A stretch of DNA of 64,000 bases from Alteromonas sp. ASW11-130 (GCF_026183735.1 NZ_JAPFRE010000041.1:28297-92296); one strand, 5' to 3'; shown: positions 16,435 to 25,773, numbered from the stretch's first letter. Numbers and translations: made by a program. Notes: generated by a model not told the origin, from the letters alone.

Positions 16435-17538
16435 GTGAGCCTGAAAAATTTAAACACTTCGATTTTTACCCTGTTCATGCTTATGAACTGTTCAACTGTT
16501 TTGGCTGAAAAACATTTGAACAGTTCGTCGGACATAAAATCTAGCCAAGATCTCTTAAACAAGCTATCAAATGAGTTGCATCGCTTACATAGAAAAGAAA
16601 ATTTTGATGGAACAATTATAATATCTTCAGGAGAGGAAGAGCTCTTTCGTCACTCCTATGGTTTTTCAGATAGAGTTACTGGGTTAAAAAATACACCTGA
16701 AACCGTCACAGACATTGGCTCAATATCAAAGACATTTACTGCTGCTGCAATATTAACGCTCGTTTCACAGGGTAAGCTAGAACTTGAAACGACAATAGCA
16801 GATATTTTTCCAGATTCCCCTATCGATAAAAAAGGGTTAACTATAAGAAGCTTACTTTCTCATAGCTCAGGGCTTGATAATTTTCATAATGAAACTGATT
16901 TTGACCTAATGAGCAAAGATGAAGCCATTGAAAAAATCTTTTCCCTTCGATTACTTGGGGAGCAGAATAAAACCATCGCATACTCTAATGCCGCTTATAC
17001 ACTTTTGGCCGCTATCGTGGAAGAAGCATCCAAAACTAGCTTTCAAACCTATATTTACAAAAATCTACTTAAACCGTTAAAACTTAATCATACAGGCTTC
17101 TATGGCGATGATTATATTAGTGATGCAATCGTTGCCAAAGGTTATGGAGGAAGGGACAGTGGCAAAACTACATTCGAAAAAGGACTTACATGGGCATTAG
17201 TAGGGCAAGGGGGAATGGTTTCTTCAGCGGATGATTTGAGCATATGGTTTAATGCTATTCTAGATGGAAGACTATTCCCAGATAGCCAAGATAATCTAAT
17301 GCTTCATAAAGCAAACGCGCAATGGTTTCTTGGTAACATTAGGCATTTTTCTTCATGGGGAACTTCAAGCTATTACGCAGGGGGGAGTACAGACTTTGGT
17401 TACACAGCTTTAGTACAATATTTGCCAGATTTGCAGGTTTCTATAGTAATATTGCTCAACAGCTATATTGATAAATACGGCAACGCTTCGCATCAAAAAC
17501 TTAGTAAGGAGCATATCTTTCCAATTCTCCTAGAGTAG
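16435..17538 (+). CDS. serine beta-lactamase-like hydrolase (class C/esterase family)
   Basis: This 367-residue protein starts at a GTG with a purine-rich AGAGAAGAAA just before it. An N-terminal signal peptide (to about VLA, residue 24) suggests periplasmic location. The fold is the Beta-lactamase family PF00144: Ser96-x-x-Lys99 (SISK) is the nucleophile motif, and Tyr183-Ser-Asn185 is the YxN motif. The third motif appears as AGGST near residue 320 in place of a canonical KTG/HTG. Such proteins are usually D-aminopeptidases, esterases or peptide hydrolases rather than true beta-lactamases, and resistance should not be inferred. It lies alone between the IS30 copy and an unknown membrane protein. 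Confidence 0.82.
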   Translation: MSLKNLNTSIFTLFMLMNCSTVLAEKHLNSSSDIKSSQDLLNKLSNELHRLHRKENFDGTIIISSGEEELFRHSYGFSDRVTGLKNTPETVTDIGSISKTFTAAAILTLVSQGKLELETTIADIFPDSPIDKKGLTIRSLLSHSSGLDNFHNETDFDLMSKDEAIEKIFSLRLLGEQNKTIAYSNAAYTLLAAIVEEASKTSFQTYIYKNLLKPLKLNHTGFYGDDYISDAIVAKGYGGRDSGKTTFEKGLTWALVGQGGMVSSADDLSIWFNAILDGRLFPDSQDNLMLHKANAQWFLGNIRHFSSWGTSSYYAGGSTDFGYTALVQYLPDLQVSIVILLNSYIDKYGNASHQKLSKEHIFPILLE

Positions 17539-17941
17539 ATAATCTGCACGTCATCGTCAGATAGTGACTGGTTGAGTTCATTACACCCACGCTGACGAAT
17601 GTCCGCTGCTTGTCTGTAGCCGACATTGGAGATGAGGCTGAAAAATACGAATTGCAGACGTCAAGCGCTCACTGCATCGACGTCTACTATAGCTAATACA
17701 AGAGTAGTTAGAAATTTGTGAACGCAATTTCAAACAGGCGTTTGCTCCCATGTTTAGAAAAACGACCCAAATGCTCGTTTTTGACGTGAAGGTAATCGGG
17801 TTCATTCTCCCGATGGCATTATCGATGCTTTTTTTAGAGATGCGGCAGTCAGGGCAAGGTGGACGAAAACGAGCACATACCCGGTAGAAAGACGTATAAT
17901 TTCGCACTATTAAATTGCAGCTAGGAGTTTTAAGTTAAACG
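17539..17941. other. gene-free interval with a dispersed-repeat fragment
   Basis: Open frames here have no family and atypical composition. The segment around 17599-17620 contains TGTCCGCTGCTTGTCT, which recurs in a close form at 18688 and more loosely at 53039, so part of this interval is a degenerate dispersed intergenic repeat. Confidence 0.4.
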
Positions 17942-18655
17942 ATGAATATTATAATAGCCAGCTGGGTATTAAAAGTTATAGGTGCATCAATAGCTATCAT
18001 TTCAACAATTATCACTGGCTTAATAATTGCGAGTATGGAAAGGAAAAAAAGTGAGTTAAACAAGTTATTGATGAGTTATGAGGCCAGTTTACGTAAATCA
18101 GAGAGTGCACATGCAGACAGTTCTTTCATTGGCAACTTTAGTATAATCCAAAACTTAATCGTTCAAAATAGCAATGCTAGTTCAGATAGTGAGAAAGAGT
18201 CTTATAGGGAAGCGTTAATTCATTCTTTATTTGCAGCCTCTATGTCTAGTCTTGGTGAAAATGGAATGTTAGCTGACCGAAATAAACAAGCTGAAATTAT
18301 CTCTGCTAAAGAAAGTGCGCTTAAAACTGATGATAAAAAAGAATTATTTAGTATTTGGTCAGAACAAACTCGTCTTGGAGGGATTTATCGTGGGGAGTGC
18401 ATTGTCAAAATTGCTGAAACGAATATTAAAGTTGAAACTGCAGAAAAGAAAATTTTAGAACTAAAGAACTGGGCAATCCTTTTACAAGTAACTGGCTTAG
18501 TTGTTCTGTTAATGGCAGATATACCCTCAAAGGAAGTCGCACCTTCATCCGCAACAGTCACCACGGACGTAAGGACTTTAAATGGGTATACTCCTAACGA
18601 AAGATTCAATGAGGCGCATAAATTTTGCACTATTCCGTTTAGCTGCAAGGGTTAA
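17942..18655 (+). CDS. membrane protein of unknown function with two membrane segments
   Basis: This 237-residue protein has an N-terminal membrane segment (about residues 5-32), then a long polar region rich in Lys, Glu and Ser with likely coiled-coil helices (33-175). A second membrane segment lies near 176-193 (WAILLQVTGLVVLLMADI), followed by a short tail with two Cys. I recognise no family. The composition is Lys/Ser-rich and AT-rich compared with its neighbours and it sits near an IS, which suits an accessory gene. The start is ATG at 17942, with AGGAG about 12 bases upstream. The layout resembles small membrane sensors or structural proteins, but I assign no function. Confidence 0.6.
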   Translation: MNIIIASWVLKVIGASIAIISTIITGLIIASMERKKSELNKLLMSYEASLRKSESAHADSSFIGNFSIIQNLIVQNSNASSDSEKESYREALIHSLFAASMSSLGENGMLADRNKQAEIISAKESALKTDDKKELFSIWSEQTRLGGIYRGECIVKIAETNIKVETAEKKILELKNWAILLQVTGLVVLLMADIPSKEVAPSSATVTTDVRTLNGYTPNERFNEAHKFCTIPFSCKG

Positions 18656-18682
18656 AAAAATTATTTAGTCCATCAATTCAGC

Positions 18683-18776
18683 ATTACTGTCCGCTGCTTA
18701 TCTATACCTGCCTCTCAGATGATGTCTCAACCTGAATATAGAAGTGTCAGATCAGATATGAGCTACTACAACTTAG
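18683..18776. repeat. dispersed intergenic repeat, copy 1
   Basis: The segment runs from CTGTCCGCTGCTT to GATATGAGCTACTACA. A related segment in another intergenic region (about 53031-53104) shares the order of blocks, including GATATGAGC-ACTACA. It is a degenerate family of non-coding repeats, seen here in at least two copies and a fragment. Confidence 0.4.
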
Positions 18777-18827
18777 AAAAGAAACAAGGATAGAAATACC
18801 TTTTATCCGTTATAAAGCGGTCAATAT

Positions 18828-19847
18828 ATGATATTACTCTACACTTTTGCCTTAAGTGCTTTCCTTTTTTCTGATTCGCCAAGGATAAATTTGTTTCCCT
18901 CACTTTCTACATTAGCCATTATTGCTATGGCACTTTCAATCGCTATCCTAAGCGGTGCTAATGCAGCGCCTATTTCACCGATACACCTCACCCAAGCTGT
19001 AAGTAATTTAAAGGCACTGTCTGCTGATAATATGGAAGGGCGAATGCCTAATACGCCTGGCCATGAAAGAGCTGCGGCTTTTATTAGTAGTGCGTTTTCA
19101 TCAATCACGCTTAAATCATTTAATACAGACTATATTCATCATTTTAAATATGGAGTCGGCTGGGGAGAAGGATCGGGTAGCAATATTATCGGCTGGTTGG
19201 AAGGCTCACACTTACCGGCCACATATTTTGTAATTAGCGCGCACTATGACCATTTGGGGAAAAGAGGACGACAAATATATAATGGAGCTGACGATAATGC
19301 CTCGGGTGTAGCGGCATTACTGGCGCTCGCTCACCATTTTTCAGTTAATACGCCCCGTCACTCTATTATCTTCATAGCAACTGATGCGGAAGAAGCAGGG
19401 TTACATGGCGCTGAAGCTTTTCTTTCTTCATCATTGATACCATCCGAGCACATCGCGCTAAATATCAATATTGATATGATAGGAAACGGAGGTAGCCGTA
19501 ATGAACTATACCTACTGACCCCTCGCAACACACACTACAATAGCGTAGTACATGACTATGTAGCAGTGAATACTTCCTCAAAATTTCGCCTGCGGATAGG
19601 GCAACCTCGAAAAGTTGATCGAGAAAGCGTACTCAAAAGGAAGATTGACTGGCGAAAAGCAGGCGATCACGCTGCATTTCTAAAGCATGGTATCAATTAC
19701 ATCTATCTTGGCAACGATGTTCACACACATTATCATAAGCCCAGTGACACATATGAAAATATCGATTTAGCGTTTTTTAAATCTTCTTTGTCCCACATTA
19801 CCAATTTAGCTACGCAGCTGGACCAAGTGATGTTGAAAGCACAATAA
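18828..19847 (+). CDS. M28-family zinc peptidase, exported
   Basis: This 339-residue protein has the M28 (aminopeptidase Y/S-type) metallopeptidase pattern with two zinc sites. SAHYDHLG has His139 and Asp141, GADDNASG has Asp155/156, TDAEEAGL has the catalytic Glu188 and ligand Glu189, NINIDMIGN has Asp216, and the final ligand is a His in HTHYHKPSDT. The N-terminus has two hydrophobic stretches. An internal ATG (residue 34) would give a short, classical signal peptide ending ANA, so the true start may be 99 bases further in. It probably cleaves N-terminal residues from peptides in the periplasm or outside. It stands alone upstream of a PEP-CTERM-like gene. Confidence 0.88.
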   Translation: MILLYTFALSAFLFSDSPRINLFPSLSTLAIIAMALSIAILSGANAAPISPIHLTQAVSNLKALSADNMEGRMPNTPGHERAAAFISSAFSSITLKSFNTDYIHHFKYGVGWGEGSGSNIIGWLEGSHLPATYFVISAHYDHLGKRGRQIYNGADDNASGVAALLALAHHFSVNTPRHSIIFIATDAEEAGLHGAEAFLSSSLIPSEHIALNINIDMIGNGGSRNELYLLTPRNTHYNSVVHDYVAVNTSSKFRLRIGQPRKVDRESVLKRKIDWRKAGDHAAFLKHGINYIYLGNDVHTHYHKPSDTYENIDLAFFKSSLSHITNLATQLDQVMLKAQ

Positions 19848-19964
19848 CCAAAACTAGAATCGTAAAAATTGGGTAAGCTAAAATTACCCTCCTCCCGTAT
19901 AGACTGAAAATGTGTAATCCGGCGGTATGCACTTCTTTTTACATCAGACTAAACGGATAACATA

Positions 19965-20672
19965 ATGTCAAAGAGCAAGTGGTTTTCACTTTCAATTGCA
20001 GGCTTAGCTATCTCCACCAGCGTCCAGGCAGCACCCATTACAGCCGTTAATTACGATACGTTAAACGTTGGAGCAATGATCGTCGGCCCTGCCGGGCCAG
20101 AAGTAGAAACATCATTAATAAATAGTGAGGGCGACAGTATTGGCGACCTCGTAAGCAGCGTAAGTTGCCCTGCAGGTTTTAGCGAATGTATTCCTCCTGA
20201 CAATTCGCCTGGTACGATATATACCTATGCTCACACAGTAACCCCGGGTGTAGACAACCCAAATGATGCCCCCTTTCCCAATCCTCCCACAGTTAAAGAG
20301 TTTAATAACGTGGCGCAGTTTGCTCTGCACTTTACGGCTTATGGCTTTAATGGTGTAGCGGGTTATAGTTTTGGCGATGCAAATAACGCCGGTGTAACGT
20401 TTGCAATCAGCACTAACGAAACCGGCCAAATCATCTGGGAAACTACCTCACTAGACTGGAACTCAGGCGAAACGATTACCTTCTTCTGGCAAACTACACA
20501 ACCGCCAACGGGGCCTGGTGGTGAATACGGTATCAGTAATGACCAAGGCGGGGGTCAAGGAGAAGGGCCTTTGCCCGCCGAGCCAGTAGACGTAACAGAA
20601 CCCTTTGCTGCAATTATGTTCGTACTAATGGGCTTAGCATTATATAGACGTGAGCCAAACCAATCAGTTTAA
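19965..20672 (+). CDS. PEP-CTERM-like exported protein
   Basis: This 235-residue protein has a clear signal peptide (MSKSKWFSLSIAGLAISTSVQA, cut near residue 22-23). Its C-terminal sorting-like tail consists of a Thr-Glu-Pro motif, the hydrophobic run FAAIMFVLMGLAL and a basic YRRE. The tail differs from the classical form in having VTEP in place of PEP, so recognition by exosortase is probable rather than certain. The middle is acidic and Gly/Pro/Asn-rich with no catalytic motif. Its stop overlaps the stop of umuC on the opposite strand by 4 bases. A GGGTAA-N7-TTACCC inverted repeat lies upstream in the promoter region. Function unknown. Confidence 0.7.
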   Translation: MSKSKWFSLSIAGLAISTSVQAAPITAVNYDTLNVGAMIVGPAGPEVETSLINSEGDSIGDLVSSVSCPAGFSECIPPDNSPGTIYTYAHTVTPGVDNPNDAPFPNPPTVKEFNNVAQFALHFTAYGFNGVAGYSFGDANNAGVTFAISTNETGQIIWETTSLDWNSGETITFFWQTTQPPTGPGGEYGISNDQGGGQGEGPLPAEPVDVTEPFAAIMFVLMGLALYRREPNQSV

Positions 20673-21928
20673 CATTTTATTCGCGGTACATCGCTCCAAC
20701 GAGTGGTGTACCGCGGAGAGAGATAAGCTTGTTTCATGTGAAATTTTTGATCCGTGCCGACGGCGGCAAACTGAAGTGTGCTTCGCCCAAATTTAGTATT
20801 GATTGCATCCAGACACCCCATTAACTTTGTATTATCCATGGACGACGAAAACAAGTCTTCTTGAATGTGAGTTTCGTCCACAAGATCTAAAAGCCCTACC
20901 CCACACTTGTAAAAATTTACTCCTGGTTTATAAATAGTGTGCAATGCGTCATGTGCAGCGGCGATGATAAGGCGTGTGTCTGCTGTAGGGCGGGCGAAGT
21001 GTTTGAACAGGGTTTCCTTATAATAACCATTTGCATCGTGGGGCGAGCTTGCCGCGAAAAAGACAGCGCTATTAGCCCGACCTTTTTGATGCCGCAGTTT
21101 CTTACATGCGATCTGCGCATGCATGGTTAGCGCATGACGAAGCTGAGCTTTGTCAGCTATACGCTCTCCAAAACTGCGCGAGCTAAATAATTCTTTTTTA
21201 TCAGGTCTAACATCATCCCAGCCTAACCGTATCTCGCCGTTAAGTTCGCGAACAGTATTTTCTACGACCACGCTAAATTGCTTTCCCATTTTAAACGGAC
21301 ACTGGTTGGCTAAATCTAAAGCTGAATGCAGTCCCAATTTATTGAATCGTACACCCAGACGTTTGCCTACCCCCCATACATCGGTGATGGCAATTTTTGT
21401 AAGAATTTGACGTCGATATCGCGCCGAGTCTAATACTGCGACGCCATTAAACCCTTCGACCTTCTTCGAAGCATGATTCGCCGCTTTTGCTAAAGTGGGA
21501 GTTGGCCCGAAACCTACGCCTACGGGCAAGCGGACTTCTTTCCACACCTTACGCCGAAGTGCGTCTCCCAATCTCATCCAATTTTCTAATGAATCATTGA
21601 AATCAAACTTTAGAAAGCATTCGTCAATAGAATAAATATGAAGATCTGGACAGACTTGCGCGCAAACATCCATCATCCTGCTGCTTAAATCGGCATATAA
21701 CGCATAGTTACTACTTCGAATAACAGCATTGACAGCCTTTGCCTGCTTCTCGATTTGAAAATACGGGACGAAATTTTTTAACCCCAGACGTTTAGCAATC
21801 GGACACGCAGCAATCACACACCCATCGTTATTAGATAAGACTAAAACCGGTTTGTCTCGTATTTTGGGGTCGAATACTTTTTCTGCACTGGCATACATAC
21901 TGACTGCATCGACGAGCGCATACATCAT
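20669..21928 (-). CDS. umuC: DNA polymerase V catalytic subunit (Y family)
   Basis: This 419-residue protein matches UmuC in length (about 420). MYALVDAVSMYASAEKVFDP holds the first catalytic Asp; PVLVLSNNDGCVIAACPIAKRLGL and YSIDECFLKFD (the SxDE catalytic pair) follow. Downstream come the helix-hairpin-helix (KIAITDVWGVGKRLGVRFNKLG) and a little-finger domain. It carries out error-prone translesion synthesis after DNA damage, with two UmuD' subunits and RecA. Its start overlaps the umuD stop by 4 bases, so the two are translationally coupled. Expression should be LexA-controlled from the SOS box before umuD. The catalytic residues are intact. Confidence 0.95.
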   Translation of the reverse strand: MMYALVDAVSMYASAEKVFDPKIRDKPVLVLSNNDGCVIAACPIAKRLGLKNFVPYFQIEKQAKAVNAVIRSSNYALYADLSSRMMDVCAQVCPDLHIYSIDECFLKFDFNDSLENWMRLGDALRRKVWKEVRLPVGVGFGPTPTLAKAANHASKKVEGFNGVAVLDSARYRRQILTKIAITDVWGVGKRLGVRFNKLGLHSALDLANQCPFKMGKQFSVVVENTVRELNGEIRLGWDDVRPDKKELFSSRSFGERIADKAQLRHALTMHAQIACKKLRHQKGRANSAVFFAASSPHDANGYYKETLFKHFARPTADTRLIIAAAHDALHTIYKPGVNFYKCGVGLLDLVDETHIQEDLFSSSMDNTKLMGCLDAINTKFGRSTLQFAAVGTDQKFHMKQAYLSPRYTTRWSDVPRIKC

Positions 21929-22326
21929 TGCAATATGCCCAACGCTTTATGCATGCGAATGGAGCGTATAACCACCCCTTCCACGCAAAAATCATCCTCT
22001 TCGGTAAGTTGATACGGCGGCATCGTCACATTTGAAGATACCAAAAGCCGTTGCTTTTTTAACAATCGTTTACACACAAATTCGCCATTAAGCGTGGCTA
22101 CTATAATGCTGTTGTCTGCCGATTTTTCAGCGCGCGACACCACCAACAAATCACCATCGAAAATGCCATCCCCAATCATCGACTCTCCTTTGGCGATACC
22201 TATATAGGTCGCATGCGGGTGTTCAATTAAAAGGGAATCAAGACTTAAACTTGATTCAACATACTCCATTGCGGGTGACTCGAACCCAATAATAGAAGCA
22301 TGGATGTAATTAGGTATTAACCGCAT
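21925..22326 (-). CDS. umuD: UmuD, self-cleaving subunit of DNA polymerase V
   Basis: This 133-residue LexA-fold S24 peptidase has the nucleophile Ser49 (KGESMIGDGI) and base Lys86 (GEFVCKRL); both lie 11 residues earlier than in E. coli UmuD (Ser60, Lys97). The self-cleavage site aligns at Ile13-Gly14 (IIGFESPA), where E. coli has Cys24-Gly25, so the N-terminal arm removed is only 13 residues instead of 24. The rest (EYVESSLSLDSLLIEHPHATY) tracks E. coli UmuD closely. It is activated by RecA filaments after DNA damage to give UmuD', which joins UmuC. Starting at ATG 22326, it is first in the operon, directly behind an SOS box. Confidence 0.93.
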   Translation of the reverse strand: MRLIPNYIHASIIGFESPAMEYVESSLSLDSLLIEHPHATYIGIAKGESMIGDGIFDGDLLVVSRAEKSADNSIIVATLNGEFVCKRLLKKQRLLVSSNVTMPPYQLTEEDDFCVEGVVIRSIRMHKALGILQ

Positions 22327-22342
22327 AACTCATCCCACCAAA

Positions 22343-22362
22343 TACTGTATATCAATACAGTA
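22343..22362 (-). promoter_or_regulatory. LexA (SOS) box of umuDC
   Basis: The core CTGTATATCAATACAG with flanking TA on each side matches the gammaproteobacterial LexA consensus CTGT-N8-ACAG exactly. It lies 17 bases upstream of the umuD start codon, so LexA should block transcription or initiation there until DNA damage. Confidence 0.92.
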
Positions 22363-22515
22363 TATTTTTGATCGATTTTGCTCCATGATCAATACAAATA
22401 ATCTTATGTAATACGTATATTTAGCGAGGCGTTCATTGACAATTACCGCTTTACGCTTAAAGTTGAAGAAAATACCAGGCCTGATCTAATCGGCAAAAAA
22501 TAAAAAGACAAATAA

Positions 22516-23841
22516 ATGAATACAGATGAAGTGAGCTCCCTTTTCGAGAAAACGCTGACGACTGCGCAGGAAATTATTTTCAGTCCTGGTTTTCTGTGGC
22601 AATTACTTGCTATCGGGCTTATCTATCTATTCGCTTTTATGATTGCCAAAACATTTCGTCGTCAAATTCCCTTCATGCATCATGCGCCTGAAGTGGGGGC
22701 GCATGCATTACGCGGTTTAGGGTATAAGCTGGGGGGTACCGTCTATCCGATTTTAGTGATCAGCTTTCTGAAACTTACCGCCACACTGGGGGAACGATAC
22801 CAGCTCGATCCCTGGCTGTTAAAGATTGCTTTTATTATTGCTGTACTGATTTTTTTAAATTCTTTCATCCGGGCGTTTGTAGCTAGTCACACTGTGGCCT
22901 TATTTTTACGCTGGGTCGGGCTACCCATTGTTTTCTTGCATATGATAGGTGTGCTGCCTATCGTAAGAAGTGCGCTTGAATCAATTTCTATTGAAGTAGG
23001 TAATGTCGATATCTCTGCCTACGGCGTCGCGCGCGTGGTTATTTTTGGCGCGCTTTTATTCTGGTTAGGAAGAGCGTCAAACACGCTTGGTCAAGATATG
23101 ATTCGTAGCCACAAAACCTTAGATATTACAACTAAGGAAGTTATGGCGAAACTGTTTGAAGTAGCATTGTTCTGCATCGCCTTTCTGCTGTTACTGAATA
23201 TTATGGGTATTAATCTCACCGCGTTAGCGGTGTTTGGTGGCGCCGTCGGTGTAGGGTTAGGATTGGGTTTGCAGTCCATAGCTTCAAACTTTATATCAGG
23301 CATCATCATTCTGCTTGATCGTTCTCTGACAGTGGGCGATTTCGTTGAATTAGAAGAAGGGCCTAAGGGGTTTGTGCGCGAATTTAAGATGCGCTATGCC
23401 GTGGTAGAAACCTATGACGGTAAAGATATTCTAGTTCCAAATGAAAAGTTTATTAGCGGATTATTAATAAACTGGACGCATAAAGACCCTAAACAGCGTT
23501 ACCGCATAGATTTTTGTGTTGCTTACAAAACCGATATTCGTGCGATGTGCGAGATTATAAAAGAAGCGGTGGCTGAACATCCCCAGGTAATTAGCGGAGA
23601 CAATATTCCATTTGAGGAGCGTCCTGACTGCGAAATAGATAGCTTTGGCGACTCGGGCGTAAATATGTTTGTGGAATTCTGGATGGAAGGTATCGACGAT
23701 GGGAAGAATCGGGTCGGTGGCGACTTATTGTTAATTGTTTTTGAAACACTACGCAAACATGGTATCGAAATCCCTTTTCCTCAACGCGAAGTCCGGGTAC
23801 TGAACGAAAAACCACTTTCCTTCTCCAATACAACGCCTTAG
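22516..23841 (+). CDS. MscS-family mechanosensitive ion channel
   Basis: This 441-residue membrane protein has about five N-terminal membrane segments. The pore helix and beta domain are typical of MscS: ALAVFGGAVGVGLGLGLQSIASNFISGIIILLDRSLTVGDFVEL, with Gly/Ala spacing for the pore-lining TM3, then a YDGKDILVPNEKFISGLLINWTHKD beta domain and a C-terminal alpha/beta domain. The role is release of solutes on osmotic downshock across the inner membrane. It is larger than E. coli MscS (286 residues), with extra N-terminal helices, so it belongs to the longer YjeP/YbdG-like side of the family. It is a single gene; the ATG at 22516 has AAAAAGAC upstream, a weak ribosome site. Confidence 0.88.
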   Translation: MNTDEVSSLFEKTLTTAQEIIFSPGFLWQLLAIGLIYLFAFMIAKTFRRQIPFMHHAPEVGAHALRGLGYKLGGTVYPILVISFLKLTATLGERYQLDPWLLKIAFIIAVLIFLNSFIRAFVASHTVALFLRWVGLPIVFLHMIGVLPIVRSALESISIEVGNVDISAYGVARVVIFGALLFWLGRASNTLGQDMIRSHKTLDITTKEVMAKLFEVALFCIAFLLLLNIMGINLTALAVFGGAVGVGLGLGLQSIASNFISGIIILLDRSLTVGDFVELEEGPKGFVREFKMRYAVVETYDGKDILVPNEKFISGLLINWTHKDPKQRYRIDFCVAYKTDIRAMCEIIKEAVAEHPQVISGDNIPFEERPDCEIDSFGDSGVNMFVEFWMEGIDDGKNRVGGDLLLIVFETLRKHGIEIPFPQREVRVLNEKPLSFSNTTP

Positions 23842-23941
23842 CTCTGTACTGCTTTAATAGGGGGTTCAGGGCGGTCACCTGGGGCCTGAGGCATTCAATT
23901 TTGCTATAACCAGAGATACAAACCTTATAATTAATGCAATT

Positions 23942-23960
23942 GATATTGATTCTCATTTAA
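23942..23960 (+). promoter_or_regulatory. Fur-box-like site before the imelysin/TonB operon
   Basis: GATATTGATTCTCATTTAA agrees with the 19-base Fur consensus at about 14 positions and keeps the GAT-TGAT-TCATT core. It lies about 65 bases upstream of the first gene of the operon, a normal place for iron-dependent repression. Confidence 0.65.
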
Positions 23961-24025
23961 TTTTTGGCATAATAGGCGCAGATTAAAGAATCAAGAATTA
24001 AACGTTAAAAATTAAGGGAATGGTT

Positions 24026-25744
24026 ATGCCGAATAAAACACTTCTAACATTGTCTATCTCAAGCTTATTTTTGTTGTCTGCCTGTGGAGGCTCGTCTAAC
24101 GATGACTCGACTACGCCGCCTCCCCCTGAGAATTCCGCACCCACTGATATCAGCTTGTCTGTGTCTGCGGTTGATGAAAATAGCAAGGGTGCGACAATTG
24201 GTACGCTTTCAGCTACTGACGCTGACAGTTCCGATACGTTTACCTATTCAACTGAGAGCGACAAATTTTCTATCAATGGTGATGTACTGTTGTTGGCCGA
24301 AGGTGTTGCATTAGATTACGAGCAAGACACGTCGGTTGGTGTTGACATAACCGTAACCGATTCCGCTGGGGCAACGTTTTCTAAAACACTGACTATCGAG
24401 GTAAATGATTTACTCGATTACTACGGTTTTGAAAGCGCCTTTGTAAATGGTGAATCTGCCGTGTCTTATAGCGGTCAGACTGCACGCCATCTCTTGATAA
24501 ATGATTTAACTATTTTAATTGATAAAAAATTGGGTGATACCAATACATTCGATGCCGATATGCCATTTGTTAACCGCGATGCGGTGATCAGTTCATTAAA
24601 TTCCTATTTTGATGTGTCTGACTATGCTGCGCTATCAGAACGTGATTTACTTACAACTACCGACCCAAAAGCAAAACAGCAAACCCTGGCAGAAGTGTCC
24701 TCTTCAGACAAGAACCTCACAGGGAAAATTGCTGGTAACGACCCAGTAGGTCAACACAAAGACTGGAGTACGGAATTCGCTGGCTGGGGTGCCGTTGGTA
24801 GCACTACCCCAGAAGGACTGGTAAGAACATTTTTCAATGAACTGGCTGATAACGCACAAACGCAACTTGATGGCGCCGTCCGCCAAGACCCGTTTGGTAA
24901 CGATATCACCAAAATTTACCTTACTAATGATGGTCGCGACCTTAAGCAGTTAATCCAAAAATTCCTACTGATGTCTGTAGCCTATTCGCAAGGAACCGAC
25001 GACTATCTGGATAACGATGTTGCTGGAAAGGGATTACTTTCGGACCATACAAACGCCGATGGAAACTTTACTGACTTAGAGCATCAATTTGATGAAGGCT
25101 TTGGCTACTTTGGTGCTGCTCGCGATTACCTTGCCTACACCGACGAAGAAATTGCTAAGAAGGGCGGACGCGAAGGCTGGCAGGGCTATCACGACACCGA
25201 CAATGATGGTGTTATAGATTTTAAGTCAGAATTTAACTTTGGCCAGTCAAGTAACGCGGCGAAGCGGGATTTAGGCGCAACGACTGCAGTTGACCTAAGC
25301 GCTGAGGCAATGAATGCGTTCTTAGAAGGCAGAAAACTTCTAAATGAAACGGCCGGTACTGAGCTAACCGAAGAACAACGAGCGCAACTTTTAACGCATC
25401 GCAATACCGCTGTTGAAGCATGGGAAAAATCCATCGCTGCTACTGTGGTTCACTATATCAATGATACCACCACCGACTTGAAAGCGATTGGTAGCGATGA
25501 TTTCAGCTATTCGGACCTTGCGAAACACTGGTCTGAAATGAAAGGCTTCGCGTTAGGTTTGCAGTTTAATCCTCGAAGTAAAGTGAGTAACGCAGATTTC
25601 ATTAAACTGCATGACTTGATGGGCGATGCGCCCGTACTAAGCGGCGCAGCGGAAGTAAATGCCTATATAACGGCGCTTGCTCAGGCTCGTGATATTTTAC
25701 AAAATGCTTACTCGTTCAGCGATGATGACGTGGCAAACTGGTAA
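24026..25744 (+). CDS. DUF4856-type lipoprotein with N-terminal cadherin-like domain
   Basis: This protein is about 572 residues. I choose the ATG at 24026 because AAGGGA lies about 6-8 bases upstream. The lipobox is LLSAC (Cys near residue 20), so it is an outer-membrane or periplasmic lipoprotein. Residues about 35-125 form a cadherin/calx-like repeat (SAPTDISLSV ... VDENSKGATIGTLSATDADSSDTFTYS). The rest (about 130-572) resembles DUF4856, an all-helical domain found with imelysins and iron-regulated TonB receptors in Bacteroidetes and Alteromonadales. Features include the aromatic and acidic LEHQFDEGFGYFGAARDYL. It is first in a likely Fur-controlled operon and probably helps bind or handle an iron source at the cell surface. 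The exact role is not established. Confidence 0.8.
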   Translation: MPNKTLLTLSISSLFLLSACGGSSNDDSTTPPPPENSAPTDISLSVSAVDENSKGATIGTLSATDADSSDTFTYSTESDKFSINGDVLLLAEGVALDYEQDTSVGVDITVTDSAGATFSKTLTIEVNDLLDYYGFESAFVNGESAVSYSGQTARHLLINDLTILIDKKLGDTNTFDADMPFVNRDAVISSLNSYFDVSDYAALSERDLLTTTDPKAKQQTLAEVSSSDKNLTGKIAGNDPVGQHKDWSTEFAGWGAVGSTTPEGLVRTFFNELADNAQTQLDGAVRQDPFGNDITKIYLTNDGRDLKQLIQKFLLMSVAYSQGTDDYLDNDVAGKGLLSDHTNADGNFTDLEHQFDEGFGYFGAARDYLAYTDEEIAKKGGREGWQGYHDTDNDGVIDFKSEFNFGQSSNAAKRDLGATTAVDLSAEAMNAFLEGRKLLNETAGTELTEEQRAQLLTHRNTAVEAWEKSIAATVVHYINDTTTDLKAIGSDDFSYSDLAKHWSEMKGFALGLQFNPRSKVSNADFIKLHDLMGDAPVLSGAAEVNAYITALAQARDILQNAYSFSDDDVANW

Positions 25745-25773
25745 ATCCGTTCGAAATAAGAGATTAACATCAG

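Noticed and set aside
16435..17538. Antibiotic-resistance beta-lactamase
   Set aside because: SxxK and YxN fit, but the third motif is not KTG-like and the family is mostly esterases and peptidases; resistance cannot be claimed.
17581..17907. 108-residue minus-strand frame
   Set aside because: Rich in Cys, Arg and Ser in an irregular pattern, no ribosome site, overlaps a dispersed repeat fragment; not a gene.
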